Below, piece after piece: positions 1 to 6,978 of a stretch of 14,476 bases of DNA (its first letter is position 1; every line of letters starts with the position of its first letter). The notes under the pieces were generated by a model. It made no database searches. It was not told where the DNA came from and saw only the letters and a program-made list of their open reading frames with translations. The position numbers were made by a program, and so were the translations under genes. The DNA is from DASRHK01 sp035650495 (GTDB lineage Bacteria; Pseudomonadota; Gammaproteobacteria; Nevskiales; Nevskiaceae), in NCBI GenBank assembly GCA_035650495.1, contig DASRHK010000074.1, forward strand, positions 1 through 14,476, written 5' to 3'.

Positions 1-730
1 CGATGTCGCGGATTCCGGCGGCGTAGGGGAACACGTCGAGCTCACGCGCTGGATAGTCCTTCACCGTGACGTGCTGCAGATCGGCGATGAAGGTGGGGCG
101 CTCGAAGAAGATTGCCGGATCGGCGTAGCGTTCCGCGCGTGACGACACGAAGCGCGAGAGCCAGAGACCGATGGTGCGCTCGCCGCAGGAGGACGAGCCC
201 ATCGGCGCCATCGTCCACGGGATGCGCAGCTCGACGGACCACTGATCCTCCGCCTCGCTGACCGCGTGGTCCCAGTCTCCGTCCCAGTCGTAGTTGAAGG
301 TGATCGCGGAGTTGCTCGACGCGTCGCGCACCGGCGTGAGCACCGCATCGCGGATCGAGTTGGTGATGCTCGTCGTGAGTACGTAGGCGGTGTGGCCAGT
401 GCCTTCGAGGTCGATGGCGATGCTCACCCGATCCGCTTCGACGCCCTGATCGCGCTGATTGCGCGCGCGCACGCGGGGGACGCTCTTCGCCTGATCGCAG
501 ATTAGCCCGATGTAGATGCCGTCGGGCAGCACGAGCATGCGCGCTTCGGTATGCACCGCCGGCGTCCCCTGCGTGTTCGGCTGCACGACCTTGAAGTTGT
601 CGAAGCGCCGCGCGCCCTGCCATTCGGGCTCGTCGAGCTTGCCGTCGATCACGATCGCCGCGTGCGCCGGGCATGCCGAAAACAAGGTCGCCAACACCAG
701 CGCCGCCAGCGCTGGCTCGAATCTGGACAT
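1..730 (-). CDS. Exported CBM9-like / DUF5916 protein, 5' part (runs off left edge)
   Basis: Reading leftward from the ATG at 730 there is an open frame of 243 codons with no stop before the window edge. It begins with a Sec-type signal peptide: a hydrophobic run over residues 7-19 and a likely cleavage after Ala-His-Ala (about residue 25). It then continues with VIDGKLDEPEW, the usual opening of the carbohydrate-binding family 9-like domain found in DUF5916 proteins. Other family-like stretches are EADRVSIAIDLEGTGHTAYV, WSVELRIPWTMAP and LDVFPYAAGIRD near the edge. In this family a C-terminal region, thought to be an outer-membrane beta-barrel, follows; it would lie outside the window. The physiological role is unknown. 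Full-length members are usually several hundred residues long, so roughly a third may be visible. A G-rich run seven bases long sits just before the ATG and may act as the ribosome binding site. The gene is divergent from the kinase at 818. Confidence 0.8.
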   Translation of the reverse strand, partial: MSRFEPALAALVLATLFSACPAHAAIVIDGKLDEPEWQGARRFDNFKVVQPNTQGTPAVHTEARMLVLPDGIYIGLICDQAKSVPRVRARNQRDQGVEADRVSIAIDLEGTGHTAYVLTTSITNSIRDAVLTPVRDASSNSAITFNYDWDGDWDHAVSEAEDQWSVELRIPWTMAPMGSSSCGERTIGLWLSRFVSSRAERYADPAIFFERPTFIADLQHVTVKDYPARELDVFPYAAGIRDI

Positions 731-751
731 GGACCCCCCCAAAAAAGGAAC

Positions 752-779
752 CGCTCGTTTGTCATGAGATTCACGAGCG
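752..779. promoter_or_regulatory. Inverted repeat in the divergent DUF5916/kinase intergenic region
   Basis: CGCTCGT at 752-758 is repeated exactly in reverse complement as ACGAGCG at 773-779, with a 14-base spacer that contains the small palindrome TCATGA (762-767). It lies in the 87-bp gap between two divergent start codons (730 and 818), where a shared operator or promoter would be expected. A weak sigma70-like arrangement, TTGTCA at 759-764 and CAAAAC at 782-787 with a 17-base spacer, would place the repeat over the plus-strand promoter. The -10 matches poorly, so the promoter is doubtful. The inverted repeat itself is seen directly; a regulatory function is inferred. Confidence 0.3.
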
Positions 780-817
780 TGCAAAACGGTTGCACAATGG
801 CATAAACGGGGGAGGGC

Positions 818-3800
818 ATGAGCACGCCCGAAATCTGGTCCATCGCGGGAGTGATGGTGATCGTGGTCGGCGCGACGCTGACCGCCGCTGTCCTGCGCGT
901 GCGCCGTCGGCTGGAAGACGCCCAGCGCCTGCTCCGTGAAGTCACCGACAACGCGCCCGGCTTCTTCTTCCAGCTGGTCATCGACCCGTCCGGCAAGCGC
1001 CGCTACAACTTCATCAGCCGCGGCATCGAGAAGATCTCGGGCTACAGCGCCGACGAGGTGATGGAGAACACCAACCTCATCTTCTCGATCACGGACCCCG
1101 ACCATCAGGCCGCGATCCGCGAGGCGTGGGCGGAGAGCCGGCGCACGCTCACGCCCTATCGAATCGAGTACCGCATCCGCACCAAGAGCGGCGGCGTCAA
1201 ATGGCTGCGCGGCTCGGGACAGCCCTCGCTGCTCAGCGACGGCTCGATCCTGTGGAACGGCTTCACCATCGACGTCAGCGCGGAGAAGGAAGCGGAGGAG
1301 CTGCACCGCACGATGGAGCTGCGCGTCGTCGACGCCGAGCAGCGCATGCGCGACGTCGTCGAGAACCTCCCTGGCGTCGTCTATCAGCTGCGCGTCGAGC
1401 CCGACCTGCGGTTCAGCTACGAGTACGTCAGCGCGCGCAACATCGACGTCTGGGGCATCACGCGCGAGGAGTCGCTGCGCGATCCGGTCGCGCCGCATCG
1501 GCTCGTGGTGCCAGAGGATCGCGAGCGCGTCCGCGAGGAGTGGCGCGAAGCGATGCGCACCGGCAAGCCGCTGTCGAGCGAGTTCCAGATCATCCGGCCC
1601 GACGGCGAGCGCCGCTGGCTGCGCTCGAACGCCACCCCGCGGCGGATGGAGGACGGTCACGTCGTCCTCAACGGCCACACGCTCGACATCACGGTCGAGA
1701 AGGAAGCCGAGACGCGGGTCGCACTCGCGGAGCAGCGGCTGCGCGAGTTCACCGAGCATCTGCCCGGTCTGGTCTGGCAGCTCGAGGTCGTGTGGGGCAA
1801 GCCGCTCAAGTACAACTACCTCACCGATCACACGATGCAGATCTACGGCCTGCCGCGCGACGAGGTGCTGAGGAATCCCGATCGGGTCAACAGCATGTTC
1901 GATCCGCGCGACATGCCGCGCATCTTCAAGAATTTCCAGGAGTCGCTGAAGACGATGACCCCGACCCAGGCCGACTTCCGGGTCAAGCGCGCCGACAACG
2001 GCGAAACGCGCTGGCTGCGGACGTATTCCGTGCCGCGTCGGACCGGCGACGGCGTCCAGACCAGCGGCTTCACCTGGGACATCACCGCCGAGAAGGAGGC
2101 AGAAGAGAAAGCGGCGGCTGCGGAGCGCCTCGTGCGCGAGATCACCGACAGCGTGCCGGGCATCGTCTATCAGATGCGCCGCTCGCCGAAGGGCGACATC
2201 AAGATGGCGTTCATCAGCCGCGCGGTCGAGCGCTACTCCGGTGTCTCGCAGCAGAAAGCGCACGACGACTTCGGTGCGGTGATGGCGGCGATGTTTCCGG
2301 AGGATCGACTGGCGGTGGCGAAGGCGATCCAGCAATCCTCGCAAACCGGCGAGCCGGCGCCGGTCGGCTGGCGCGTGCGCGCGCCCGACGGCAGCGTGCG
2401 CTATCTCCACGCATCTGCCGCGCTGCGCAAGGAAGAAGACGGCACGGTGATCTGGAACGGCTTCGCCGCCGACATCACGCAGCTCAAGGAGACCGAGGCG
2501 GCGCTGGCGAGCGCGAAGGAAGCCGCCGAAGCGGCGAACCGCGCGAAGAGCGACTTCCTCGCCAACATGAGCCACGAGATCCGCACGCCGATGAACGCGA
2601 TCATCGGCCTGTCGCAGCTCGCGCTGCAGGCGCATCTGCCGGAGCGCGAGCACGACTACCTCGACAAGATCCATCGCGCGGCGCGCTCGCTGCTCGGCAT
2701 CATCAACGACATCCTCGACTTCTCGAAGATCGAGGCTGGCAAGCTCGCGCTGGAGCACACGCCATTCCGGCTCGCCGACGTGCTCGAGAACGTCAGCAGC
2801 CTGATCGGCATGAAAGCCGCGGAGAAGGATCTCGACTACGCGTGCACGATCGGCGAGGGTGCGCCGCGCGCGCTCATCGGCGACCCGCTGCGCCTCGGGC
2901 AGGTGCTGATCAATCTCGCCGGCAACGCGGTGAAGTTCACCGAGCGCGGAAAAGTGAGCATCAGCGTCGAGCCGCAATCCGCCGCCGCCGACCGCGTCGT
3001 GCTGCACTTCATCGTGCGCGACACCGGCATCGGCATCAGCTCCGACAAGGTGGCGCACTTGTTCGAGTCGTTCTACCAGGCCGATGCATCCACCACGCGT
3101 CGCTACGGCGGCACCGGCCTCGGGCTGTCGATCAGCCGCCGCCTGGTCGAGGCGATGAACGGCCGCGTGTGGGTCGAGAGCCGGCTCGCGGAGGGCAGCA
3201 CGTTCCACTTCACGGCGGAGTTCGGCGTCGCCAGCCGCGAGCAGATCGACGCGCTGCCGACGGCCGAGCGCGTGCACCGGCTCGACGGCGTGCGCGTGCT
3301 GGTCGTCGAAGACAACGAGACGAACCAGATCATCGCGCGCGAGATCCTCGATGCAGCCGGCGCGCGGGTGACGCTCGCAGACAATGGCCGCGAAGCCGTC
3401 GATGCGCTCGAGCAGGCGCAATACGACGTCATCCTGATGGACGTGCACATGCCCGTGATGGACGGCCACACCGCGACGCGTCTCATCCGCCGCAAGCTGC
3501 CGGATCTCCCGATCATTGCGATGACCGCGAGCGCGACGCTCCAGGATCGCGAGCGCTGCACCGAAGCCGGCATGAACGACCACGTGAGCAAGCCGATCGA
3601 CGTCAACGAGCTGTTCACGACGCTGCGGCGGCACCTGCGGACGATTTCCCCTCTCCCGCTTGCGGGAGAGGGTGGCGCGCCTGCGCCGGGTGAGGGAAGT
3701 TCTCTGCCCGGCATCGACGTCCCCACCGGCGTGCGCCGCCTCGGCGGCAGGCGCGCCGCGTTCGATCACGTGCTCGGCGTGTTCCGCAACAGCGTCGGCG

Positions 3801-4291
3801 ATCCGGTGCGCGACATCGAAGCGGCGCTCGCGGCCAGCGACCGCGCGCGCGCGACGGACCTCGCGCATCGGCTGCGCGGCGCAGCGGGGAATGTGGCGGC
3901 GCTGCGGCTCGCGGCGATCGCCGAGGAGATCGAGAAGACCCTCAAGGACGGCGGCAACGCGCAGCCGTTGCTCGCGACGTTGCAGGAACGCTGGAGCGAG
4001 GTCGACGCGGGACTGACGCGCTTCTTTGCGACGCGCGACGGTGCCGCGCCGGTCGTGAGGCTGGATCCGTCGCAAATCGACCGGCAGCTCGCCGAGCTCG
4101 ACACGCTGCTTTCGCGCGACGACGCCGACGCGGTCACGCTGCTGCGCAATCTGCGGTCGGCGTTGGCACAAGGCAGCACCACGATGCGCTTCGCCGAGCT
4201 CGAGAAGCGAGTGTCGACCTACGACTTCAGCGCCGCGCGCCAGTCGCTGCGCGCGCTGCGCTCCGATCTCGGCATGGGGAACCGGCCATGA
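818..4291 (+). CDS. Hybrid sensor histidine kinase: TM, 4 PAS, HisKA, HATPase, REC, Hpt
   Basis: This 1157-residue protein is a phosphorelay sensor. A single hydrophobic segment at residues about 5-24 anchors it in the inner membrane. Four PAS/PAC units follow, closed by DVS/DIT motifs at residues 152, 290, 421 and 552 and joined by similar charged linker helices (EKEAE at 156, 294, 425). The HisKA box FLANMSHEIRTPMN carries the phospho-acceptor His586. The ATPase domain has the N-box Asn703, DTGIGI and GGTGLGLSISRRLVE. The REC domain has the acceptor Asp875 (VILMDVHMPVMDG), and an Hpt domain follows with His1017 (LAHRLRGAAGN). All catalytic residues are present. The signal is unknown because the PAS domains show no obvious cofactor motif. 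A good ribosome binding site (GGGGGAGGG) precedes ATG 818. The stop overlaps the next start as ATGA. Residues 944-960 come from a REP-like repeat in the REC-Hpt linker. Confidence 0.95.
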   Translation: MSTPEIWSIAGVMVIVVGATLTAAVLRVRRRLEDAQRLLREVTDNAPGFFFQLVIDPSGKRRYNFISRGIEKISGYSADEVMENTNLIFSITDPDHQAAIREAWAESRRTLTPYRIEYRIRTKSGGVKWLRGSGQPSLLSDGSILWNGFTIDVSAEKEAEELHRTMELRVVDAEQRMRDVVENLPGVVYQLRVEPDLRFSYEYVSARNIDVWGITREESLRDPVAPHRLVVPEDRERVREEWREAMRTGKPLSSEFQIIRPDGERRWLRSNATPRRMEDGHVVLNGHTLDITVEKEAETRVALAEQRLREFTEHLPGLVWQLEVVWGKPLKYNYLTDHTMQIYGLPRDEVLRNPDRVNSMFDPRDMPRIFKNFQESLKTMTPTQADFRVKRADNGETRWLRTYSVPRRTGDGVQTSGFTWDITAEKEAEEKAAAAERLVREITDSVPGIVYQMRRSPKGDIKMAFISRAVERYSGVSQQKAHDDFGAVMAAMFPEDRLAVAKAIQQSSQTGEPAPVGWRVRAPDGSVRYLHASAALRKEEDGTVIWNGFAADITQLKETEAALASAKEAAEAANRAKSDFLANMSHEIRTPMNAIIGLSQLALQAHLPEREHDYLDKIHRAARSLLGIINDILDFSKIEAGKLALEHTPFRLADVLENVSSLIGMKAAEKDLDYACTIGEGAPRALIGDPLRLGQVLINLAGNAVKFTERGKVSISVEPQSAAADRVVLHFIVRDTGIGISSDKVAHLFESFYQADASTTRRYGGTGLGLSISRRLVEAMNGRVWVESRLAEGSTFHFTAEFGVASREQIDALPTAERVHRLDGVRVLVVEDNETNQIIAREILDAAGARVTLADNGREAVDALEQAQYDVILMDVHMPVMDGHTATRLIRRKLPDLPIIAMTASATLQDRERCTEAGMNDHVSKPIDVNELFTTLRRHLRTISPLPLAGEGGAPAPGEGSSLPGIDVPTGVRRLGGRRAAFDHVLGVFRNSVGDPVRDIEAALAASDRARATDLAHRLRGAAGNVAALRLAAIAEEIEKTLKDGGNAQPLLATLQERWSEVDAGLTRFFATRDGAAPVVRLDPSQIDRQLAELDTLLSRDDADAVTLLRNLRSALAQGSTTMRFAELEKRVSTYDFSAARQSLRALRSDLGMGNRP
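3648..3696. repeat. REP-type palindromic repeat inside the kinase coding sequence
   Basis: CCCTCTCCCGC at 3649-3659 pairs perfectly with GCGGGAGAGGG at 3662-3672, leaving only TT between the arms. A second small hairpin follows (GGCGC 3674-3678 with GCGCC 3683-3687), and the unit ends in GGGTGAGGG at 3688-3696. From general knowledge, this layout is typical of a dispersed intergenic palindromic repeat common in GC-rich proteobacteria. Here it is read in frame as SPLPLAGEGGAPAPGEG (residues 944-960) between the REC and Hpt domains without breaking the frame. The structure is seen directly; family membership is from memory and needs a genome-wide search. Confidence 0.75.
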
Positions 4292-5352
4292 ACCAGGCGG
4301 ATCACGCCGCCGGCCGCAAGCCGACGCTGCTGCTGGTCGACGACACGCCGTCGAACCTCGACACGCTGCGCGAGATCCTGTCCGGTCACTACACGCTGCG
4401 CGTCGCGCTCGAAGGCCAGCGCGCGCTCGAGCTCGCGGCTTCCGAGCCGCAGCCGCAGCTGATCCTGCTCGACGTGATGATGCCCAAGCTCGACGGCTAC
4501 GAAGTGTGCCGCCGGCTCAAGCGCAATCCGGCGACGCAAGGGATTCCGGTGATTTTCGTCACGGCGATGGGCGAGACCGAGGACGAGACGCGCGGCTTCG
4601 AGGCCGGCGGCGTCGATTACGTGGTCAAGCCGGTGAGCGCGCCGATCGTGCTCGCGCGCATCCGCACGCATCTGAATCTCGCCGACCAGAAGCAGCATCT
4701 CGAAGAGCTCGTGCACGAGCGTACCGCGCAGGTCGAGCGCACGCGCCGCGAGATCATCCAGCGGCTGGGGCGCGCCGCGGAGTACAAGGACGACGAGACG
4801 GGCAGCCACGTCGCGCGCATGAGCCACTATTCGCGGCTCCTCGCGCAGGCCGCCGGCGTGCATCCGGAGTGGGCCGAGTGCCTGTTCCACGCCGCGCCGA
4901 TGCACGACATCGGCAAGATCGGCATCCCCGATCACATCCTGCAGAAGTCGACCGACCTCACGCCGGACGAGTGGGAGATGATGCGCAAGCATCCTGAGAT
5001 CGGCGCGGAGATCATCGGCGACGACGACGCGGAAATCCTCGCGATGGCGCGCAGCGTCGCGCTGCATCACCACGAGCGCTGGAACGGTGAGGGCTATCCG
5101 CGCGGCGTCGCAGGCGAGGCGATCCCGCTCGAGGCGCGGATCGTGATGATCGCCGACGTCTTCGACGCGCTCACGACCGAGCGCCCGTACAAGCAGGCGT
5201 GGCCGGTGGAGGACGCGGTGCGCTACATGCGCGCGCAGTCCGGCGTGCTGTTCGATCCGAAGCTGCTCGCGCTCTTCTTCGAGCAGATGCCCGCGGTGCT
5301 CGCGATCAAGCAGCGATACCCGGACTCGAAGCCGCTGCCGAGAGTGTCGTAG
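4288..5352 (+). CDS. Response regulator with HD-GYP cyclic-di-GMP phosphodiesterase domain (RpfG-like)
   Basis: The 354-residue protein has an N-terminal receiver domain (about residues 12-130) with the acidic pair in LLVDD, acceptor Asp62 in LILLDVMMPKLDG, and the conserved Thr92 and Lys114. A charged linker helix (about 134-160) leads to an HD-GYP domain. The domain carries the metal-binding HD in MHDIGKIGIP (His206-Asp207) and the complete HHERWNGEGYP signature (Gly269-Tyr270-Pro271). HD-GYP domains with these residues hydrolyse cyclic-di-GMP, so an active phosphodiesterase switched by phosphorylation is expected. The ATG overlaps the kinase stop (ATGA at 4288-4291). That implies translational coupling and makes the hybrid kinase its probable phosphodonor through the Hpt domain. 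The 3' end overlaps the convergent mnmA by 47 bases. The architecture matches Xanthomonas RpfG, but the partner kinase has PAS domains rather than an RpfC sensor, so the rpfG symbol is not assigned. Confidence 0.95.
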   Translation: MNQADHAAGRKPTLLLVDDTPSNLDTLREILSGHYTLRVALEGQRALELAASEPQPQLILLDVMMPKLDGYEVCRRLKRNPATQGIPVIFVTAMGETEDETRGFEAGGVDYVVKPVSAPIVLARIRTHLNLADQKQHLEELVHERTAQVERTRREIIQRLGRAAEYKDDETGSHVARMSHYSRLLAQAAGVHPEWAECLFHAAPMHDIGKIGIPDHILQKSTDLTPDEWEMMRKHPEIGAEIIGDDDAEILAMARSVALHHHERWNGEGYPRGVAGEAIPLEARIVMIADVFDALTTERPYKQAWPVEDAVRYMRAQSGVLFDPKLLALFFEQMPAVLAIKQRYPDSKPLPRVS

Positions 5353-6418
5353 CGATTTCGCCGCCGCCGAGGCATTCCTCGCCGTCGTAGAGCACGCAGT
5401 ACTGGCCCGGCGCCGCTGCGCGTTGTGGCTGCTCGAACACGACTTCGACGGCGTCATCTTCGAGCAAGCGCGCGCGGCACGATTGCAATGCCTGCCGATG
5501 GCGGATCCGCGCGAGCAGCTGCGAAGGCAGGGGCGTCGGCTGGCGGATCCAGTGGAACGTCGCGGTGCGCAGCGATCGCGACATCAGCAGCGGATGATCC
5601 GCCGCCTGCGAGACGATCAGCGCATTGCGCGCCGCGTCCTTCGCGACGACGTACCACGGTGCCTCGCGCGCGCCGCGCTGTCCGCCGATGCGCAAGCCGC
5701 GCCGCTGACCGAGCGTGTAATACATCACGCCCTGATGCGCGCCGATCGCGCGGCCGGAATCGTCGACGATCGTGCCGGGATTTGGCTTCAGGTAGTGCGC
5801 GAGGAATCCCCGGAACTCGCGCTCGCCGATGAAGCAGATGCCGGTCGAATCCTTCTTGCGATGCACCGGCAGCCCCGCGCGCGTGGCGATCTCGCGCACC
5901 TTCGGCTTGGTCAACCCGCCGACCGGGAACAGCACGCGCTCGAACTGCGCGCGCTCGACGGCAGCGAGGAAATACGTCTGATCCTTGTCCTCGGTGACCG
6001 AGCGCAAGAGTCGCGGTCCATCATTGCCGTGATCGATGCGCGCGTAGTGACCCGTTGCGATCCAGTCGGCGCCGAGCTTCAGCGCATGCTCGCGGAACGG
6101 CTGGAACTTGATCTCGCGATTGCACAGCACATCGGGATTCGGCGTCTTGCCGGCGGCGTAATCCTCGAGGAAGCGCGCGAAGACGCGCGAGCGATACTCG
6201 GCGGAGAAGTCCACGCGATGCAGCGGAATGTCGAGCTCCTCGCACACCGCGCGCGCATCCTGGAAATCCTGCGCGCTCGTGCAGTAGCTCCCCTCGTCCT
6301 CGGTCCAGTTGACCATGAACAGCGCGGAGACGCGGTAGCCCTGTTCTTTGAGGAGATAGGCCGACACGGCGGAGTCGACGCCGCCAGAAAGGCCGACGAC
6401 GACGTGATCAGCGGCCAT
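5306..6418 (-). CDS. mnmA: tRNA-specific 2-thiouridylase MnmA
   Basis: The 370-residue enzyme makes the 2-thio group of uridine 34 in tRNA-Lys, -Glu and -Gln, taking sulfur from the Tus relay and using ATP to adenylate the uridine. The N-terminal PP-loop is VVGLSGGVDSAV (residues 7-18). The two catalytic cysteines are both present: Cys99 in NPDVLCN and Cys195 in DSTGICFIGER. The DKDQTYFL and HYARI stretches are also typical. The C-terminus has the family ending CLGGGEIA, followed by about a dozen extra residues that lie in the antisense overlap with the HD-GYP gene (5306-5352). ATG 6418 is the only sensible start, since the PP-loop begins a few residues later. No clear Shine-Dalgarno precedes it, and a large palindrome ends four bases upstream of the ATG. 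It is probably the last gene of the gsp operon and retains its usual partner nudJ upstream. Confidence 0.97.
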   Translation of the reverse strand: MAADHVVVGLSGGVDSAVSAYLLKEQGYRVSALFMVNWTEDEGSYCTSAQDFQDARAVCEELDIPLHRVDFSAEYRSRVFARFLEDYAAGKTPNPDVLCNREIKFQPFREHALKLGADWIATGHYARIDHGNDGPRLLRSVTEDKDQTYFLAAVERAQFERVLFPVGGLTKPKVREIATRAGLPVHRKKDSTGICFIGEREFRGFLAHYLKPNPGTIVDDSGRAIGAHQGVMYYTLGQRRGLRIGGQRGAREAPWYVVAKDAARNALIVSQAADHPLLMSRSLRTATFHWIRQPTPLPSQLLARIRHRQALQSCRARLLEDDAVEVVFEQPQRAAAPGQYCVLYDGEECLGGGEIATTLSAAASSPGIAA

Positions 6419-6422
6419 GTTT

Positions 6423-6534
6423 GGTGCGATCGATCAGGTTCCGCCGGGGGACGCCTGAAAATTCCTTCCCTGGAGCTCGTGTGCGGCCGTCCATGGCCGC
6501 ACACGCCCCCGGCCGGAACCAGATCGACCGCACC
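6423..6534. repeat. Large nested palindrome filling the nudJ-mnmA gap (possible leader RNA or dispersed repeat)
   Basis: The outer arms are 6423-6450 and 6506-6534. They pair along 28 positions with two mismatches (6429, 6436) and one bulged base near 6513. Immediately inside the right arm is a perfect 11-bp hairpin, CGTGTGCGGCC (6478-6488) against GGCCGCACACG (6495-6505), with a six-base loop. The 27 bases 6451-6477 stay unpaired on one side only. The element touches the nudJ stop codon (6535-6537) and ends four bases before the mnmA ATG, so on the minus strand it forms the whole untranslated leader of mnmA. There is no T-run, so it is not an ordinary terminator. It could be a cis-acting RNA, an mRNA-stabilising or processing structure, or a copy of a mobile palindromic repeat. 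The internal part (GGCCATGGACGGCC followed by an AGGGAAGGA stretch) resembles dispersed gammaproteobacterial intergenic repeats that I recall. Confidence 0.75.
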
Positions 6535-6978
6535 TTACAGGTGCCTGATGAGTCCGAGAGGAAAGCGTCGACCGGCGAGATAGTCATCGATGCAGGCCAG
6601 CAGAGCAGGGCTGCGATGCTCCGCGCGTCGCTTGGCGAGCTCATCGCGCGTCAGCCAGATCGCGCGCTCGATGCCCTCGTCGAGCTTGCGTGACTCGTGA
6701 TGCTTGCGCGGCTCGCACACGAACGCGAAGCGCAGGAAGCTGTAGTCGAGATGATCGGGCTTGAAGTCGTAGGCGCCGAGCAGCGCCACCGGCTCGACTT
6801 CCCAGCCGCTCTCCTCGAGCGCTTCGCGTTTCACCGCTTCGATGAGCGTCTCGCCATCTTCCCAGTGCCCCGCGGGCTGATTGAGCTTGAGCTCGCCGTT
6901 GATGCGCTCCTCGACCACGAGGAAGCGGCCGTCGCGCTCGACGATCGCGGCGGCGACGACGTGGGTGTCGCGGCTCAC
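6535..6978 (-). CDS. nudJ: NUDIX hydrolase NudJ
   Basis: This is a 147-residue NUDIX phosphohydrolase. The NUDIX signature (G-x5-E-x7-REuxEExGu) is complete at about residues 38-60: it begins PAGHWEDGETL and ends KREALEESGW, with all metal-binding glutamates present. The preceding FLVVEERINGELKLNQPAGH closely follows E. coli NudJ, which hydrolyses thiamine-precursor and nucleoside pyrophosphates. In E. coli nudJ also lies directly next to mnmA, which supports the assignment. The start is the GTG at 6978, whose GTGA overlaps the gspN stop. The frame stays open far upstream, but that part is antisense-like, arginine-rich and overlaps gspN, so a longer start is rejected. The stop at 6535-6537 abuts the nested palindrome. 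Substrate specificity is inferred from the family. Confidence 0.92.
   Translation of the reverse strand: MSRDTHVVAAAIVERDGRFLVVEERINGELKLNQPAGHWEDGETLIEAVKREALEESGWEVEPVALLGAYDFKPDHLDYSFLRFAFVCEPRKHHESRKLDEGIERAIWLTRDELAKRRAEHRSPALLACIDDYLAGRRFPLGLIRHL

Noticed and set aside
42..674. 210-codon minus-strand frame near the left edge
   Set aside because: It is in a different frame from the signal-peptide/CBM9-like protein at 1-730 and reads as Arg/Ala-rich noise.
1126..3693. Long plus-strand open frame (about 855 codons) within the kinase gene, second frame
   Set aside because: Its product is mostly Arg, Ala, Gly and His with no recognisable domain, while the overlapping frame encodes a complete hybrid kinase. 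Such frames are expected in GC-rich coding DNA.
4219..5457. 412-codon minus-strand frame antisense to the HD-GYP regulator
   Set aside because: It has low-complexity Arg/Leu/Asp/His-rich sequence with no motif; it is an antisense shadow of the regulator gene.
6478..6505. Intrinsic terminator after nudJ
   Set aside because: The GC-rich hairpin is strong, but no T-run follows on either strand, and it is nested in a larger symmetrical structure.
5423..6583. 386-codon plus-strand frame antisense to mnmA
   Set aside because: The product shows no family motifs and mirrors the codon structure of mnmA, which has all its catalytic residues.
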